From Tenuifilum thalassicum (GTDB lineage Bacteria > Bacteroidota > Bacteroidia > Bacteroidales > Tenuifilaceae): 64,000 nt of DNA. Every line of letters begins with the position of its first letter. Position 1 is the stretch's first letter. Positions 37,381-46,699 of the stretch are shown here, piece by piece. The position numbers and the translations under genes are program-made. The notes below the pieces were generated by a model that was not told the DNA's origin, did not search any database, and saw only the letters and a program-made list of their open reading frames with translations. Where the stretch lies: NCBI RefSeq assembly GCF_013265555.1, contig NZ_CP041345.1:2836581-2900580 (forward strand), in the 5' to 3' direction.

Positions 37381-39516
37381 TTAATCTTCGAACTTATCGA
37401 GTAGAATCTCAAGAATCTTAACAGCAGCGGCCGATACTGATGTTCCAGGACCAAAAATACCAACAACACCTTGGTCGTAAAGGAACTGGTAATCTTGTGG
37501 TGGGATTACGCCGCCAACAATAACCATGATATCCTCGCGACCTAGTTTTTTAAGTTCTTCCATTACCTGGGGAACCAAGGTTTTATGGCCAGCAGCAAGG
37601 CTCGATACTCCAAGGACATGAACGTCGTTTTCAACGGCCTGCTTTGCTGCCTCGGCAGGGGTTTGGAATAGAGGTCCTATGTCAACATCAAAGCCTATGT
37701 CGGCATATCCTGTTGATACCACTTTAGCACCACGGTCGTGGCCATCTTGTCCCATTTTAGCAATCATAATACGGGGCTGACGGCCTTCGAGTTCTGCAAA
37801 TTTTTGGCAGAGTTCACGAGCTTTCTGATAATTGGGGTCGTCCATAGATTCTGATGAGTAAACGCCTGAGATTGATCGGATAACTGCCTTGTATCGTCCA
37901 ACCACCTTTTCACAAGCATATGAAATTTCACCTAAAGTTGCGCGTTTTTTGGCAGCTTCAACCGAAAGTTCAAGTAGGTTGCCCTCGCCAGTTTCAACGC
38001 AGCGTGTAATGGCATCGAGAGCAGCTTGTACTTCGGCCTCGTTTCGCTCAGCGCGTATTTTTTGTAAGCGACGAATCTGAGCCTCACGAACTGCGGTATT
38101 GTCAACGTCTAATATCTCAATGGGATCTTCTTTTTCCAGGCGATACTTGTTAAGACCAACAATGACATCCTTGCCCGAGTCGATACGTGCTTGCTTACGA
38201 GCAGCAGCCTCCTCGATCTTCATTTTTGGAAGTCCAGTCTCAATGGCTTTAGCCATTCCACCAAGTTCCTCAACTTCCTGGATTAACCTCCAAGCCTTGT
38301 GTGCTATTTCATGGGTGAGATACTCAACATAGTATGATCCAGCCCATGGGTCAACAGCACGACAAACATTGGTTTCCTCCTGAATGTAAAGCTGTGTATT
38401 ACGAGCAATACGGGCAGAAAAATCAGTTGGAAGGGCAATGGCCTCGTCAAGGGCATTTGTATGCAAGCTTTGGGTATGCCCTAACGCTGCTCCCATAGCC
38501 TCAATACAGGTACGAGTCACATTGTTGAAAGGATCCTGCTCAGTTAAACTCCATCCCGAGGTTTGGCTATGAGTACGAAGAGCCATGGACTTTGGATTCT
38601 TAGGATTGAACTGTTTTACAATCTTAGCCCAAAGCAAGCGAGCAGCACGCATCTTGGCAATCTCCATGAAATGGTTCATGCCTATTGCCCAGAAGAACGA
38701 AAGGCGAGGGGCAAACGCATCGATATCAATACCTGCCTTAACACCAGTGCGTAAGTACTCAAGTCCATCGGCTAAGGTGTAAGCTAGCTCAATGTCGGCT
38801 GTGGCACCTGCCTCTTGCATGTGGTAACCCGAAATTGAGATACTGTTGAACTTGGGCATATTCTTCGAGGTGTACTCAAAAATATCGGCAATGATACGCA
38901 TGGAGAATTCAGGTGGATAGATGTAGGTGTTTCGCACCATGAACTCCTTAAGGATATCGTTCTGTATGGTACCACTTAGCTCCTCTAGCTTTGCGCCTTG
39001 CTCTAGAGCAGCAACAATATAGAAGGCCATTACAGGTAGCACAGCACCATTCATGGTCATTGAAACCGACATCTTGTTGAGGGGAATACCATCAAAAAGA
39101 ATCTTCATATCCTCAACGGAGTCAATAGCAACACCGGCCTTACCAACATCACCAACAACACGCTCATGATCGGAATCGTATCCACGGTGAGTGGCAAGGT
39201 CAAAAGCAACCGACAAACCTTTTTGTCCTGCAGCAAGGTTTCTGCGATAAAATGCATTTGACTCCTCGGCAGTTGAGAATCCAGCGTACTGACGTACAGT
39301 CCAAGGTCTCATTACATACATGGTGCTATAGGGGCCACGTAGGAATGGAGGAACACCTGCAGCATAGTTCAAATGCTCCATATTCTCTAGGTCGGCCTCA
39401 GTAAATGCCGGCTTAACAGGAATCTGCTCGGGAGTAACCCATTCGGCATCTACATTAAACACATCATTTTTACTATCGATGTGCTTGATATCTATTTTTT
39501 TGAAATCGGGTTTCAT
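37381..39516 (-). CDS. mutB: Methylmalonyl-CoA mutase, large (catalytic) subunit
   Basis: 711 residues. It interconverts succinyl-CoA and (R)-methylmalonyl-CoA using adenosylcobalamin, a step of propionate formation or use. N-terminal TIM barrel with [40 protein letters not shown] and [21 protein letters not shown]-terminal B12 domain (about 580-711) with the base-off lower-ligand motif [20 protein letters not shown], then [16 protein letters not shown] and [11 protein letters not shown]. The Asp-x-His-x-x-Gly is intact, so this subunit is active. 31 bases downstream of mutA. Epimerase and carboxyltransferase genes are not in the window. Confidence 0.97.
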   Translation of the reverse strand: MKPDFKKIDIKHIDSKNDVFNVDAEWVTPEQIPVKPAFTEADLENMEHLNYAAGVPPFLRGPYSTMYVMRPWTVRQYAGFSTAEESNAFYRRNLAAGQKGLSVAFDLATHRGYDSDHERVVGDVGKAGVAIDSVEDMKILFDGIPLNKMSVSMTMNGAVLPVMAFYIVAALEQGAKLEELSGTIQNDILKEFMVRNTYIYPPEFSMRIIADIFEYTSKNMPKFNSISISGYHMQEAGATADIELAYTLADGLEYLRTGVKAGIDIDAFAPRLSFFWAIGMNHFMEIAKMRAARLLWAKIVKQFNPKNPKSMALRTHSQTSGWSLTEQDPFNNVTRTCIEAMGAALGHTQSLHTNALDEAIALPTDFSARIARNTQLYIQEETNVCRAVDPWAGSYYVEYLTHEIAHKAWRLIQEVEELGGMAKAIETGLPKMKIEEAAARKQARIDSGKDVIVGLNKYRLEKEDPIEILDVDNTAVREAQIRRLQKIRAERNEAEVQAALDAITRCVETGEGNLLELSVEAAKKRATLGEISYACEKVVGRYKAVIRSISGVYSSESMDDPNYQKARELCQKFAELEGRQPRIMIAKMGQDGHDRGAKVVSTGYADIGFDVDIGPLFQTPAEAAKQAVENDVHVLGVSSLAAGHKTLVPQVMEELKKLGREDIMVIVGGVIPPQDYQFLYDQGVVGIFGPGTSVSAAAVKILEILLDKFED

Positions 39517-39547
39517 TCTTTATTTCTTTTTGTTAAGTAAACAGCTT

Positions 39548-41431
39548 TTACTTTATGCCAAGCATTGACTGATACTTGATTAGCGTATCGAGAAGATTAC
39601 TCCTAACGCTTATGAAGTTAGTGATACCTTTAGACTCAAGATCGGGTTTACATTCTGGCTCTCCAGCAACAACAAAAATTGCCTCTCCGTTGAGCTTTTG
39701 AAACGCTTCAGGCGCTAAAGTAGCATATTCCTCATCGGAACTACAGATTACCACAATATCGGATTTGGCATCAAGAGCAGCCTGTACACCCTCGTCAACT
39801 GTTTTGAAGCCAATATTATCAACCACCTCAAAGCCAGCAACAGCAAAGAAGTTACAGCTAAACTGAGCCCTAGCGCGTCGCATTGCCAGGTTACCAAGAG
39901 AAAGCATAAACACTTTTGGCCTACGCCCACTGCTATCGGTTCTATAACGCAACTCTTCAAAAGCTTGAGCACCACGATAAGGAACGAGCGGTTGAGCAAT
40001 GGCATCGGCAGGTTTTTCTGCTACACTTCGCTTTACAACATCGGGTTTAACCTTATTTAAATCGGCAACCTCGGTAAAGTTTGGATACTGGTTAGTACCA
40101 ATGAGTACTTCACGTCTTGAAGCAATATTTGCATCGCGTTTTGCAGCAACCTCAGCAATTTTATTCTGAATAAACCCTTTTGTAAAGGCCTCTCGATATC
40201 CACCCTGCTCATCAACCTCAAGAAATAGGTTCCAAGCATGCTCTGCTATGGAAGCTGTAAGGTTCTCAATATAATAGCTGCCTGCTGCTGGGTCGGCAAC
40301 CTTACCAAAGTGCGACTCCTCACGAAGTAGGATTTGCTGGTTACGGGCTATACGCTCGCTAAATGGGGTTGGTTCAGAAAAAGGTGCATCGAACGGTAAA
40401 ACATTAAGTGAGTCAACTCCTGCTAGTACAGCACTCATACTTTCGGTAGTTGTACGAAGCATATTAACATATGGGTCGTAAACGGTCATGTTCCACTTGC
40501 TAGTCTCAGCATGAATACTCATTCGAGCCGACTCTTTATTTGAAGGGCCGTATGCCTCTACCATTTTGGCCCATAACAACCTAGCAGCACGGAACTTGGC
40601 CATTTCCATAAAGTAGCTAGAACCTACTGAGAAGTTAAAGCGAAATCTTGATGTTAGCTCATCAATGCTGAAGCCTTTATCGGATAATGCGTTCAGATAA
40701 TCGCTGGCCATTGCAAGTGCAAATGCTAGTTCCTGAACAGCGGAAGAGCCACTGTTATGGAATACATAACCATTAACTCCAACCACCTTGAAGTTTGGAT
40801 ACATTTTAACCGCATTCAGAGCATCTACTAAGCCCTCATATGATGAATCCTTCTCGCAGCAGAACTTTCCTTTAAGCGATAAGGTTGTAAGTGGACTATA
40901 GTCAATTGAACCTTTAATATTTGATGGACTTACACCCGACTGCTCAAAGTATTGAACAATAAAAGGAAGCGTTCTGGCAGTAATAGGACCACCAATGAAG
41001 TTTACCTCGATTTTTGCAATGTCAATATCTTTAAGTAGACGACTAATAGAGTCGTATGAAGGTTCGCAATCGGTGCATAGCCTGAAACCTAATGATTCAA
41101 CGCCTCGGTTAATCATTTCGAGCGCCTTTTTATTGGCCTCGGTTGGTTTATCGAGGCATACATCAAAATCCTGACGGATAAGCCAAGGGTTACCTTTTTG
41201 GTTGTTACCACGAACGTAAGGAAAATCGCCAGGTTTAACATGTACGGTTTCAAGCCTTTCAAGATCCTCGGAGCGATAATATGGCCTAACACTGAAACCT
41301 TCCAGCGTTTTCCATACCAACTTTTTATCGTAGTCGGCTCCTTTTAAATCCTTGCTAATTACTGCTTCCCATTCTGGTGTTGAAACAGGTGGAAATTCAG
41401 CAAAAAGCTTTTCGTTACTTTTTTCTGCCAT
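39548..41431 (-). CDS. mutA: Methylmalonyl-CoA mutase, small subunit
   Basis: 627 residues, homologous to MutB but without its catalytic B12 contacts. N-terminal half with WKTLEGFSVRPYYRSEDLER, and SFLARIARNQQ-like barrel segments (PFSERIARNQQILLREESHF); the C-terminal domain (about 490-627) keeps the flavodoxin-like fold but the DxHxxG histidine motif is replaced (VFMLSLGNLAMRRARAQFSC), as expected for the structural subunit. It forms a heterodimer with MutB. First gene of the mutA-mutB unit; upstream non-coding DNA carries repeats at 41458-41481 and 41523-41566. Confidence 0.95.
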   Translation of the reverse strand: MAEKSNEKLFAEFPPVSTPEWEAVISKDLKGADYDKKLVWKTLEGFSVRPYYRSEDLERLETVHVKPGDFPYVRGNNQKGNPWLIRQDFDVCLDKPTEANKKALEMINRGVESLGFRLCTDCEPSYDSISRLLKDIDIAKIEVNFIGGPITARTLPFIVQYFEQSGVSPSNIKGSIDYSPLTTLSLKGKFCCEKDSSYEGLVDALNAVKMYPNFKVVGVNGYVFHNSGSSAVQELAFALAMASDYLNALSDKGFSIDELTSRFRFNFSVGSSYFMEMAKFRAARLLWAKMVEAYGPSNKESARMSIHAETSKWNMTVYDPYVNMLRTTTESMSAVLAGVDSLNVLPFDAPFSEPTPFSERIARNQQILLREESHFGKVADPAAGSYYIENLTASIAEHAWNLFLEVDEQGGYREAFTKGFIQNKIAEVAAKRDANIASRREVLIGTNQYPNFTEVADLNKVKPDVVKRSVAEKPADAIAQPLVPYRGAQAFEELRYRTDSSGRRPKVFMLSLGNLAMRRARAQFSCNFFAVAGFEVVDNIGFKTVDEGVQAALDAKSDIVVICSSDEEYATLAPEAFQKLNGEAIFVVAGEPECKPDLESKGITNFISVRSNLLDTLIKYQSMLGIK

Positions 41432-41457
41432 ATTCAGACTTTTAGGATTTTAGATTC

Positions 41458-41481
41458 GCAAATTTAACAATTGCAAATTTA
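41458..41481 (-). repeat. Direct repeat in the mutA upstream region (two -7-like elements)
   Basis: GCAAATTTA occurs at 41458-41466 and 41473-41481. Read toward mutA each is TAAATTTGC, containing TAAATTTG, a full match to the Bacteroidota -7 element, so these may be two alternative start signals 15 bases apart. No TTTG sits at the ideal distance. Confidence 0.5.
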
Positions 41482-41682
41482 GATGAAGGGTATTTTTGGG
41501 TGATAATTAATAGAATAATGCTGTTAAGCATAAAATTTTAATTTATCAGGGTTAAACATGCTTAACATTAACATTTATGACAACTTATTCTTTATTAGCC
41601 TTAATTCAATTATTAATGTTGATAGCTAATGCAACCAACATCAAGCTTAACATTAAATTAACTGTAGAAAGGTTCAATTTTT

Positions 41683-42591
41683 TTAGAATGTAACCCTACA
41701 AGAAATTCCAAAAGCAGGTGGGCTATATGCATAAGAAAGGTTAGGATTAAAAACCTTTGGTTCTACTCGAAATGAGAGATTGTCGTCTACATTCCAATCG
41801 TACAAATGAGCATCGACATTGGCATCAAGGATATTGAGAATGTAAACTGCGGCAAATCCAAGTGCAGATAGGTCGCGATTACGCCTGTAGCTATCCATAT
41901 AGTACCGGAGTTCCTCTTCGGTTCTCTCCCCATTAAACTCATCCACCGTATTTGGGTCATCATCTACAAGATACAGAACGGCAGTTTTAAACCGATTATA
42001 ACCACGATTATTCCAATCGAACATGAAATAGAAAGTGGACAGTCCACCATAAATTACTGGTATTTTCCAATATGTTCCATTATAGGCCTGTCCCATACCA
42101 GGCACTAATGTCGAAAGAATGGTTGCTGCGGCTGGAGAGTGTTTCCCTTTGTTGTAAACCAGCACAGCATCGGAAACACTAGCTAGGTAAAAGGCTGTTG
42201 CTGCGGCGTAGTATAAGTTCCGCTTTTGCTTATACTCCTTAGCCTTTATTTTGTAATTTTCACGATCAGGATCGTCTGAAGATAGGGCAAGATAAGTTTT
42301 TTGCCAGCTCTTGTAGCTACTATTCATTTGATAACCCTGATAAGCCATTAGCCCCATTCCGGTATAAAAAACTGGGACCTTCCAATAATCGCGGTTATAT
42401 ATTTGTCCATAACCAGGTAAGAGATGCGACCCAAGCCATATTCTTGTGGTCAAATCGGGAAGTTCTTTTTTTGTTTCGGTTTTAAGTTGTGCAAACGAAT
42501 TGCTACTAAAAAGAAGTAAAGCAAAAACCACAAAAGCCGACAAGCGTTTAGCTACATGTCGGCTGGAAGTAAACCAAATAAGGCCACACAT
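41683..42591 (-). CDS. DUF5683 membrane-associated protein
   Basis: 302 residues from the ATG at 42591; a GTG four codons upstream (42603) is an alternative. N-terminal signal or anchor (LSAFVVFALLLFSSNSFAQ). The body contains LGSHLLPGYGQIYNRDYWKV and, later, LSTLVPGMGQAYNGTYWKIP: an internal repeat of the glycine-rich P-G-x-G-Q-x-Y-N-x-x-Y-W-K motif, each followed by hydrophobic helices. DUF5683 is a Bacteroidota family usually found directly after parB, as here (16 bases). Function unknown; envelope location likely. Confidence 0.88.
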   Translation of the reverse strand: MCGLIWFTSSRHVAKRLSAFVVFALLLFSSNSFAQLKTETKKELPDLTTRIWLGSHLLPGYGQIYNRDYWKVPVFYTGMGLMAYQGYQMNSSYKSWQKTYLALSSDDPDRENYKIKAKEYKQKRNLYYAAATAFYLASVSDAVLVYNKGKHSPAAATILSTLVPGMGQAYNGTYWKIPVIYGGLSTFYFMFDWNNRGYNRFKTAVLYLVDDDPNTVDEFNGERTEEELRYYMDSYRRNRDLSALGFAAVYILNILDANVDAHLYDWNVDDNLSFRVEPKVFNPNLSYAYSPPAFGISCRVTF

Positions 42592-42607
42592 CTGTTTCAA
42601 CACGAAT

Positions 42608-43504
42608 CTACTCCTCGATCTTGATAAATTTCTCTAGAATAGCTTCTAGTTCGTCTTGGTTATTATAGGAGATAACAATTTTACCATTACCGTTATTACC
42701 TTTTTTAATATCGGCACGTAAACCTAAACGGTTTGTAAGGTGCTCTTTTAGCACCTCTTCTTGCTCCCCAAGGTTTTGTTTAGGCTTTGGCTTATTATCT
42801 TTTTTGGGCTCATTAGCCAATCGGGCTAACTCCTCAACCTTACGAACCGAAAGTCCCTCTTCAATTGTTTTCTGATAAATCTCGATTTGAACTTTAGGAT
42901 CTTCAATGGTAATAAGAGCACGTGCATGACCCATTCCAATAAGATTCTGACTTATACCAAGTTGTATTTCGGCAGGAAGCTTTAGAAGGCGGAGATAGTT
43001 TGAAATGGTTGCCCTTTTTTTACCAACTCGTTCCGAAAGGGTTTCCTGTGTTAAATTACACTCATCCATCAAACGTTGGTAGCTAATAGCTACCTCTATT
43101 GCGTTAAGGTCCTCGCGTTGAATATTCTCAACCAAGGCCATTTCAAGCATCCCTTGGTCATCGGCAGTTCTAACAAAAGCAGGAACAGTTTTAAGACCTG
43201 CAAGTTTTGCTGCTCTTAATCGCCTTTCACCCGAAATAAGTTGAAATCGGCCATCGAGTGCTCTAACTGTAAGGGGCTGAATAATGCCAAGCTTGCTTAT
43301 TGAATCGGATAACTCTTGAAGCGCCTCCTCATCGAACTGGGTACGTGGCTGGTAAGGATTAACATCGATTTTATCAATATCAATCTCATTCACCAACTCG
43401 CTAACTACCTTTTTCTCCTCAGTTAAATCAGTTTTTCTAGTGGGATCTACAGCATCGTCAATTAGTGCACCTAGACCCTTTCCTAAAGCCATTTTCTTTG
43501 ACAT
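42608..43504 (-). CDS. parB: ParB chromosome-partitioning protein
   Basis: 298 residues. It binds parS sites near the origin and spreads along DNA as a CTP-dependent clamp. Order: a short N-terminus with KGLGALIDDA, the ParB/Srx domain with NPYQPRTQFDEEALQELSDS and the C-motif region LISGERRLRAAKLAG, a helix-turn-helix (LTQETLSERVGKKRATISNY), then GMGHARALITIED and a C-terminal dimer domain (about 240-298). 18 bases downstream of parA. No parS of the TGTTTCACGTGAAACA type was seen nearby. Confidence 0.96.
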   Translation of the reverse strand: MSKKMALGKGLGALIDDAVDPTRKTDLTEEKKVVSELVNEIDIDKIDVNPYQPRTQFDEEALQELSDSISKLGIIQPLTVRALDGRFQLISGERRLRAAKLAGLKTVPAFVRTADDQGMLEMALVENIQREDLNAIEVAISYQRLMDECNLTQETLSERVGKKRATISNYLRLLKLPAEIQLGISQNLIGMGHARALITIEDPKVQIEIYQKTIEEGLSVRKVEELARLANEPKKDNKPKPKQNLGEQEEVLKEHLTNRLGLRADIKKGNNGNGKIVISYNNQDELEAILEKFIKIEE

Positions 43505-43522
43505 GATAACTCCTTCCTCCTC

Positions 43523-44323
43523 TTATTCCTCTATCTTGCTGTTATTATCAATAGTAGTCATATTGTTTTTCTGTAAAACCTCACGAGCCAAATTCATATA
43601 GTTTAAGGAGCCTGTAGAACCGGCATCGTAAAGGATTACAGGTTTACCATAGCTGGGCGCCTCGCTAAGCTTAATATTTCTTTGAATAATTGTTTCAAAC
43701 ACCATTTGTTGGAAGTGCTTACGAACCTCTTCAACCACCTGGTTAGAAAGACGTAACCTTGGATCGTACATGGTTAAAAGGAAGCCTTCTATTTGCAACT
43801 CAGTGTTAAGGCGAGTTTGAATTATTTTGATTGTGTTAAGCAGTTTTCCAAGCCCCTCTAGTGCAAAGTACTCGCATTGAACAGGGATAATTACGGAATC
43901 GGCTGCAGTAAGAGCGTTAACTGTAATTAGGCCCAAGGATGGCGAGCAATCGATAAAAACAAAATCGTAATCATCCTTCACCTTATCTATAACGCCTTTC
44001 ATTATCTTTTCCCTGTTGGGCATGTTAAGCATTTCAATCTCTGCTCCAACAAGGTCGATGTGCGAAGGTATTAAATCTAAACCCTTAATTTCTGAATTAA
44101 GTATAACGTCTTTAGGGTTGATATCATCAACAAGGCATTCGTAGATACTTGTTTTTATGCTTCTTAAATCAAATCCGGTTCCTGATGTTGCATTTGCCTG
44201 TGGATCGGCATCAATAAGCAACACCTTTTTTTCTAAAACGGCCAAGCTGGCTGCAAGATTAATAGCGGTGGTGGTTTTACCAACACCTCCCTTTTGGTTA
44301 GCTAATGCTATTACTTTTGCCAT
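43523..44323 (-). CDS. parA: ParA/Soj partition ATPase
   Basis: 266 residues. Deviant Walker A NQKGGVGKTTTAINLAASLA, Walker A' LLIDADPQANATSGTGFDL and Walker B DYDFVFIDCSPSLGLITVNA are all intact. It forms ATP-bound DNA-binding dimers that move ParB-bound origins. Chromosomal (Soj-like) by size, as it lacks the N-terminal HTH of plasmid ParA. First gene of parA-parB-DUF5683; its leader holds a tandem 11-mer (44415-44436) that may be its operator. Confidence 0.97.
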   Translation of the reverse strand: MAKVIALANQKGGVGKTTTAINLAASLAVLEKKVLLIDADPQANATSGTGFDLRSIKTSIYECLVDDINPKDVILNSEIKGLDLIPSHIDLVGAEIEMLNMPNREKIMKGVIDKVKDDYDFVFIDCSPSLGLITVNALTAADSVIIPVQCEYFALEGLGKLLNTIKIIQTRLNTELQIEGFLLTMYDPRLRLSNQVVEEVRKHFQQMVFETIIQRNIKLSEAPSYGKPVILYDAGSTGSLNYMNLAREVLQKNNMTTIDNNSKIEE

Positions 44324-44414
44324 TACAAAATATTTTTTTCAGATGTCAAAAATAGTTTTCCAATTTCATATAGCTACCACTTCATCATAGCTGAATATAA
44401 ACATTTACGTTCGT

Positions 44415-44436
44415 GTTATTAACAAGTTATTAACAA
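44415..44436 (-). repeat. Tandem 11-mer in the parA leader (candidate operator)
   Basis: GTTATTAACAA occurs twice head to tail with no gap, one helical turn per copy. It lies between the likely parA -7 element (44460-44467) and the parA ATG (44323). Each copy holds TTATTAACA, two bases off the DnaA box TTATCCACA. Possible site for ParA, ParB or DnaA. Confidence 0.5.
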
Positions 44437-44459
44437 CTCGCCATTCAAAGTGGTAATTG

Positions 44460-44467
44460 CAAAAATA
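44460..44467 (-). promoter_or_regulatory. Possible -7 element of parA
   Basis: Read leftward, TATTTTTG (44467-44460) fits TAnnTTTG; upstream at the right distance is TTTT rather than TTTG. Would start transcription near 44453. Confidence 0.45.
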
Positions 44468-44530
44468 GAAAATCTTTTATCATCTTAAAACCATTTTCAA
44501 TTTTAACTAAATGAATTTTAACTTAATCGT

Positions 44531-44538
44531 TATATTTG
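44531..44538 (+). promoter_or_regulatory. -7 element of the lipid kinase gene; supports a TTG start
   Basis: TATATTTG fits TAnnTTTG and predicts a start near 44545, 24 bases before the TTG codon used at 44569. No convincing TTTG partner upstream. Confidence 0.45.
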
Positions 44539-44568
44539 TGGCGGATTCGATGACAAACTTTTTTTACA

Positions 44569-45558
44569 TTGGAAACAAGTTGGTTTGTAGTGGTAAACCC
44601 ACGAGCTGGGGGTGGAAAATCGATAGTTGACTGGCCCAAGATAAGTCGCATACTTAACAAGTACGACATAAGGTATACGCATGCATTTACTGAGTTCAAG
44701 TATCATGCCGTTGAGCTAACGGTAAATGCGGTAAGCAAAGGGTACAGAAATATCATTGCTGTAGGCGGTGATGGTACATTAAACGAAGTAATCAATGGCA
44801 TTTTCATTCAAAAAGAGGTTTCCCCATCGGAAATCACCATTGGTGTTATAGGAGTTGGAACTGGGAACGATTGGTTCCGGATGTATGATTTGCCACACAA
44901 CTACGAAGACTCAATCAAAGCCATCAAAAACAACAGGGTTTTCAAGCAAGACGTTGGTTTAGTTGAGTTTTACGAATCAGGTGTACGACATAAACGATAC
45001 TTTGTAAATGCTGCCGGAGTTGGCTTCGATGCTGAAGTGGCTCTTCGAACTAATAGGCTAAAAGACTTAGGGAAAAGAGGGGCTTTACTCTATATTTTAA
45101 GCCTTATTAAAGCGCTTATCCGATACCGTACTACACGTATAAACGTTAAACTTGGCCGCAATCACATTCAAGATAAGGTGTTTAGCATAACCATAGGAAT
45201 CTGCCGCTACAATGGCGCTGGAATGATGCAGGTTCCCTTTGCACTTTCAGATGATGGGCTATTTGACGTTACTATCATAAAACGAATTAGCAAGCTAAAT
45301 GTGCTTGCAAACATCCATAGGCTCTATAACGGAACAATTCTTAAACATTCCCGCGTTGTTGGTTTGCGTGGTAGCGATATTGAGATTATGAGCGTACCAA
45401 ATGTGAACCTAGAGGTTGATGGCGAATCGGTTGGTGAAACCCCTCTAAAATTTTCAATACTAAGGCAAGCCATTTCGGTAATTGTAAGCGATAGTTTTGT
45501 TCAGCCCGAAGTGCCTCAAGAAAAAGTTTCCAAACACATTACCACAATTGAACAGTAA
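44569..45558 (+). CDS. Diacylglycerol kinase/YegS-family lipid kinase
   Basis: 329 residues. The only start codon in frame before the conserved WFVVVNPRAGGGKS is TTG at 44569, since a TGA lies six codons upstream. The catalytic domain shows AVGGDGTLNEVINGIF and GVGTGNDWFRMYDLPHNYED; a second beta-sandwich domain covers about 145-310. The family phosphorylates diacylglycerol, ceramide or related lipids with ATP at the membrane; the exact lipid is not readable. Bacteroidota make sphingolipids, so a sphingoid substrate is possible. Divergent from parA, upstream of porQ (53 bases). Confidence 0.9.
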   Translation: METSWFVVVNPRAGGGKSIVDWPKISRILNKYDIRYTHAFTEFKYHAVELTVNAVSKGYRNIIAVGGDGTLNEVINGIFIQKEVSPSEITIGVIGVGTGNDWFRMYDLPHNYEDSIKAIKNNRVFKQDVGLVEFYESGVRHKRYFVNAAGVGFDAEVALRTNRLKDLGKRGALLYILSLIKALIRYRTTRINVKLGRNHIQDKVFSITIGICRYNGAGMMQVPFALSDDGLFDVTIIKRISKLNVLANIHRLYNGTILKHSRVVGLRGSDIEIMSVPNVNLEVDGESVGETPLKFSILRQAISVIVSDSFVQPEVPQEKVSKHITTIEQ

Positions 45559-45611
45559 GCAATAACTTTGAGAAGTTTTCGTTCAGTAAGTTAACCATAC
45601 CTTAATATTAA

Positions 45612-46643
45612 ATGCAACGTTACTACCTAACATCCATTTCCATAATCATCTACCTCTTTTCTTTTGGACAAGGAGGAGGATTATCAACATATCAATTCCT
45701 TAACCTTCCCTACTCTACCCAAGTTGCCGCTTTAGGAGGAAAAATGGTTGCCGCTGACTGTAAAGACATCACCCTTGTTCATCAAAACCCAGCAATCCTT
45801 GACTCTACGCTTAGCCATGAGATTAACCTATTCTACACCCGGTACTTTGCCGACATCAGCTTTGCTTCAGCAACTTATGCACAAAAGTTAGATGCGAAAA
45901 GAACCCTTGCCATATCATTTTTCGGAGTAAACTATGGCGCATTTGATGAGGCTGACGTATCGGGTATTATTACTGGTTCGTTTACTGGTAACGACATTGC
46001 ATTAGCCCTAACTTATAGCCAGGCAATTGATTCTAACTTCACATATGGGGTTAGCTTAAAAACTATTTATTCTCACCTTGAAAGATACTATTCATTCGGC
46101 GCTGCTTTCGACATAGGGTTACACTACGAATCCTCTAATAACCTTTTTGCTGCAGGTGCTGTAATTAAAAACATTGGCTACATGATTAAGCCATATACTA
46201 ACGGCAACTTTGAGCACTTACCCTTTGAAATCCTACTAGGGATTAGCAAAAAACTTGCTCACGCACCATTTAGAATAACAGCTACGCTACACAACCTACA
46301 ACGATATAACCTGTACTACTCCCCTCCTGACAATCAGAGTTTACTAATTGAGCAAACCGAAAATTCGCCTGGATTTATTGAGCGTGCCGGTCGCGAAATG
46401 TTAAGCCATGCTATTTTGGGCATTGAATTTACTCCTGTCAAAGCATTTACACTTCGTTTTGGATACAATTACCAACGCCGAAACGAACTTAAAGTACAGG
46501 AACGAATCGGAACTGTTGGTTTTAGCTGGGGTTTTGGCATTCACCTTAATAAGTTTGACATAAGCTTTGGTAGAGCTACCTATCACCTAGCCGGTTCTAC
46601 AAATCATTTCTCAATTTCTTCCAACTTGCATAATTGGCTATAA
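45612..46643 (+). CDS. porQ: PorQ, type IX secretion system outer-membrane protein
   Basis: 343 residues with a signal peptide (SFGQ near residue 19) and a PorV-like beta barrel. Seen: STYQFLNLPYSTQVAALGGK, HQNPAILDSTLSHEINLFYT, then repeated barrel strands ending with aromatic residues. In Porphyromonas, PorQ belongs to the shuttle complex that attaches T9SS cargo to the surface. The porQ-cmk-ispH order seen here occurs in other Bacteroidota. A T9SS-tailed protein in this window (55715-56215) is a possible client. Confidence 0.88.
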   Translation: MQRYYLTSISIIIYLFSFGQGGGLSTYQFLNLPYSTQVAALGGKMVAADCKDITLVHQNPAILDSTLSHEINLFYTRYFADISFASATYAQKLDAKRTLAISFFGVNYGAFDEADVSGIITGSFTGNDIALALTYSQAIDSNFTYGVSLKTIYSHLERYYSFGAAFDIGLHYESSNNLFAAGAVIKNIGYMIKPYTNGNFEHLPFEILLGISKKLAHAPFRITATLHNLQRYNLYYSPPDNQSLLIEQTENSPGFIERAGREMLSHAILGIEFTPVKAFTLRFGYNYQRRNELKVQERIGTVGFSWGFGIHLNKFDISFGRATYHLAGSTNHFSISSNLHNWL

Positions 46644-46649
46644 TCAATC

Positions 46650-46677
46650 TTGCAGGAAAACTTTTTTGCTACCTTTG
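46650..46677 (+). promoter_or_regulatory. Promoter of cmk between porQ and cmk
   Basis: TTG at 46650-46652, a 17-base spacer and TACCTTTG at 46670-46677 fit the Bacteroidota consensus. It rules out the TTG at 46634 as start and supports the ATG at 46700. Confidence 0.6.
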
Positions 46678-46699
46678 TTGTCCAAATTTTTCAAAGCAG

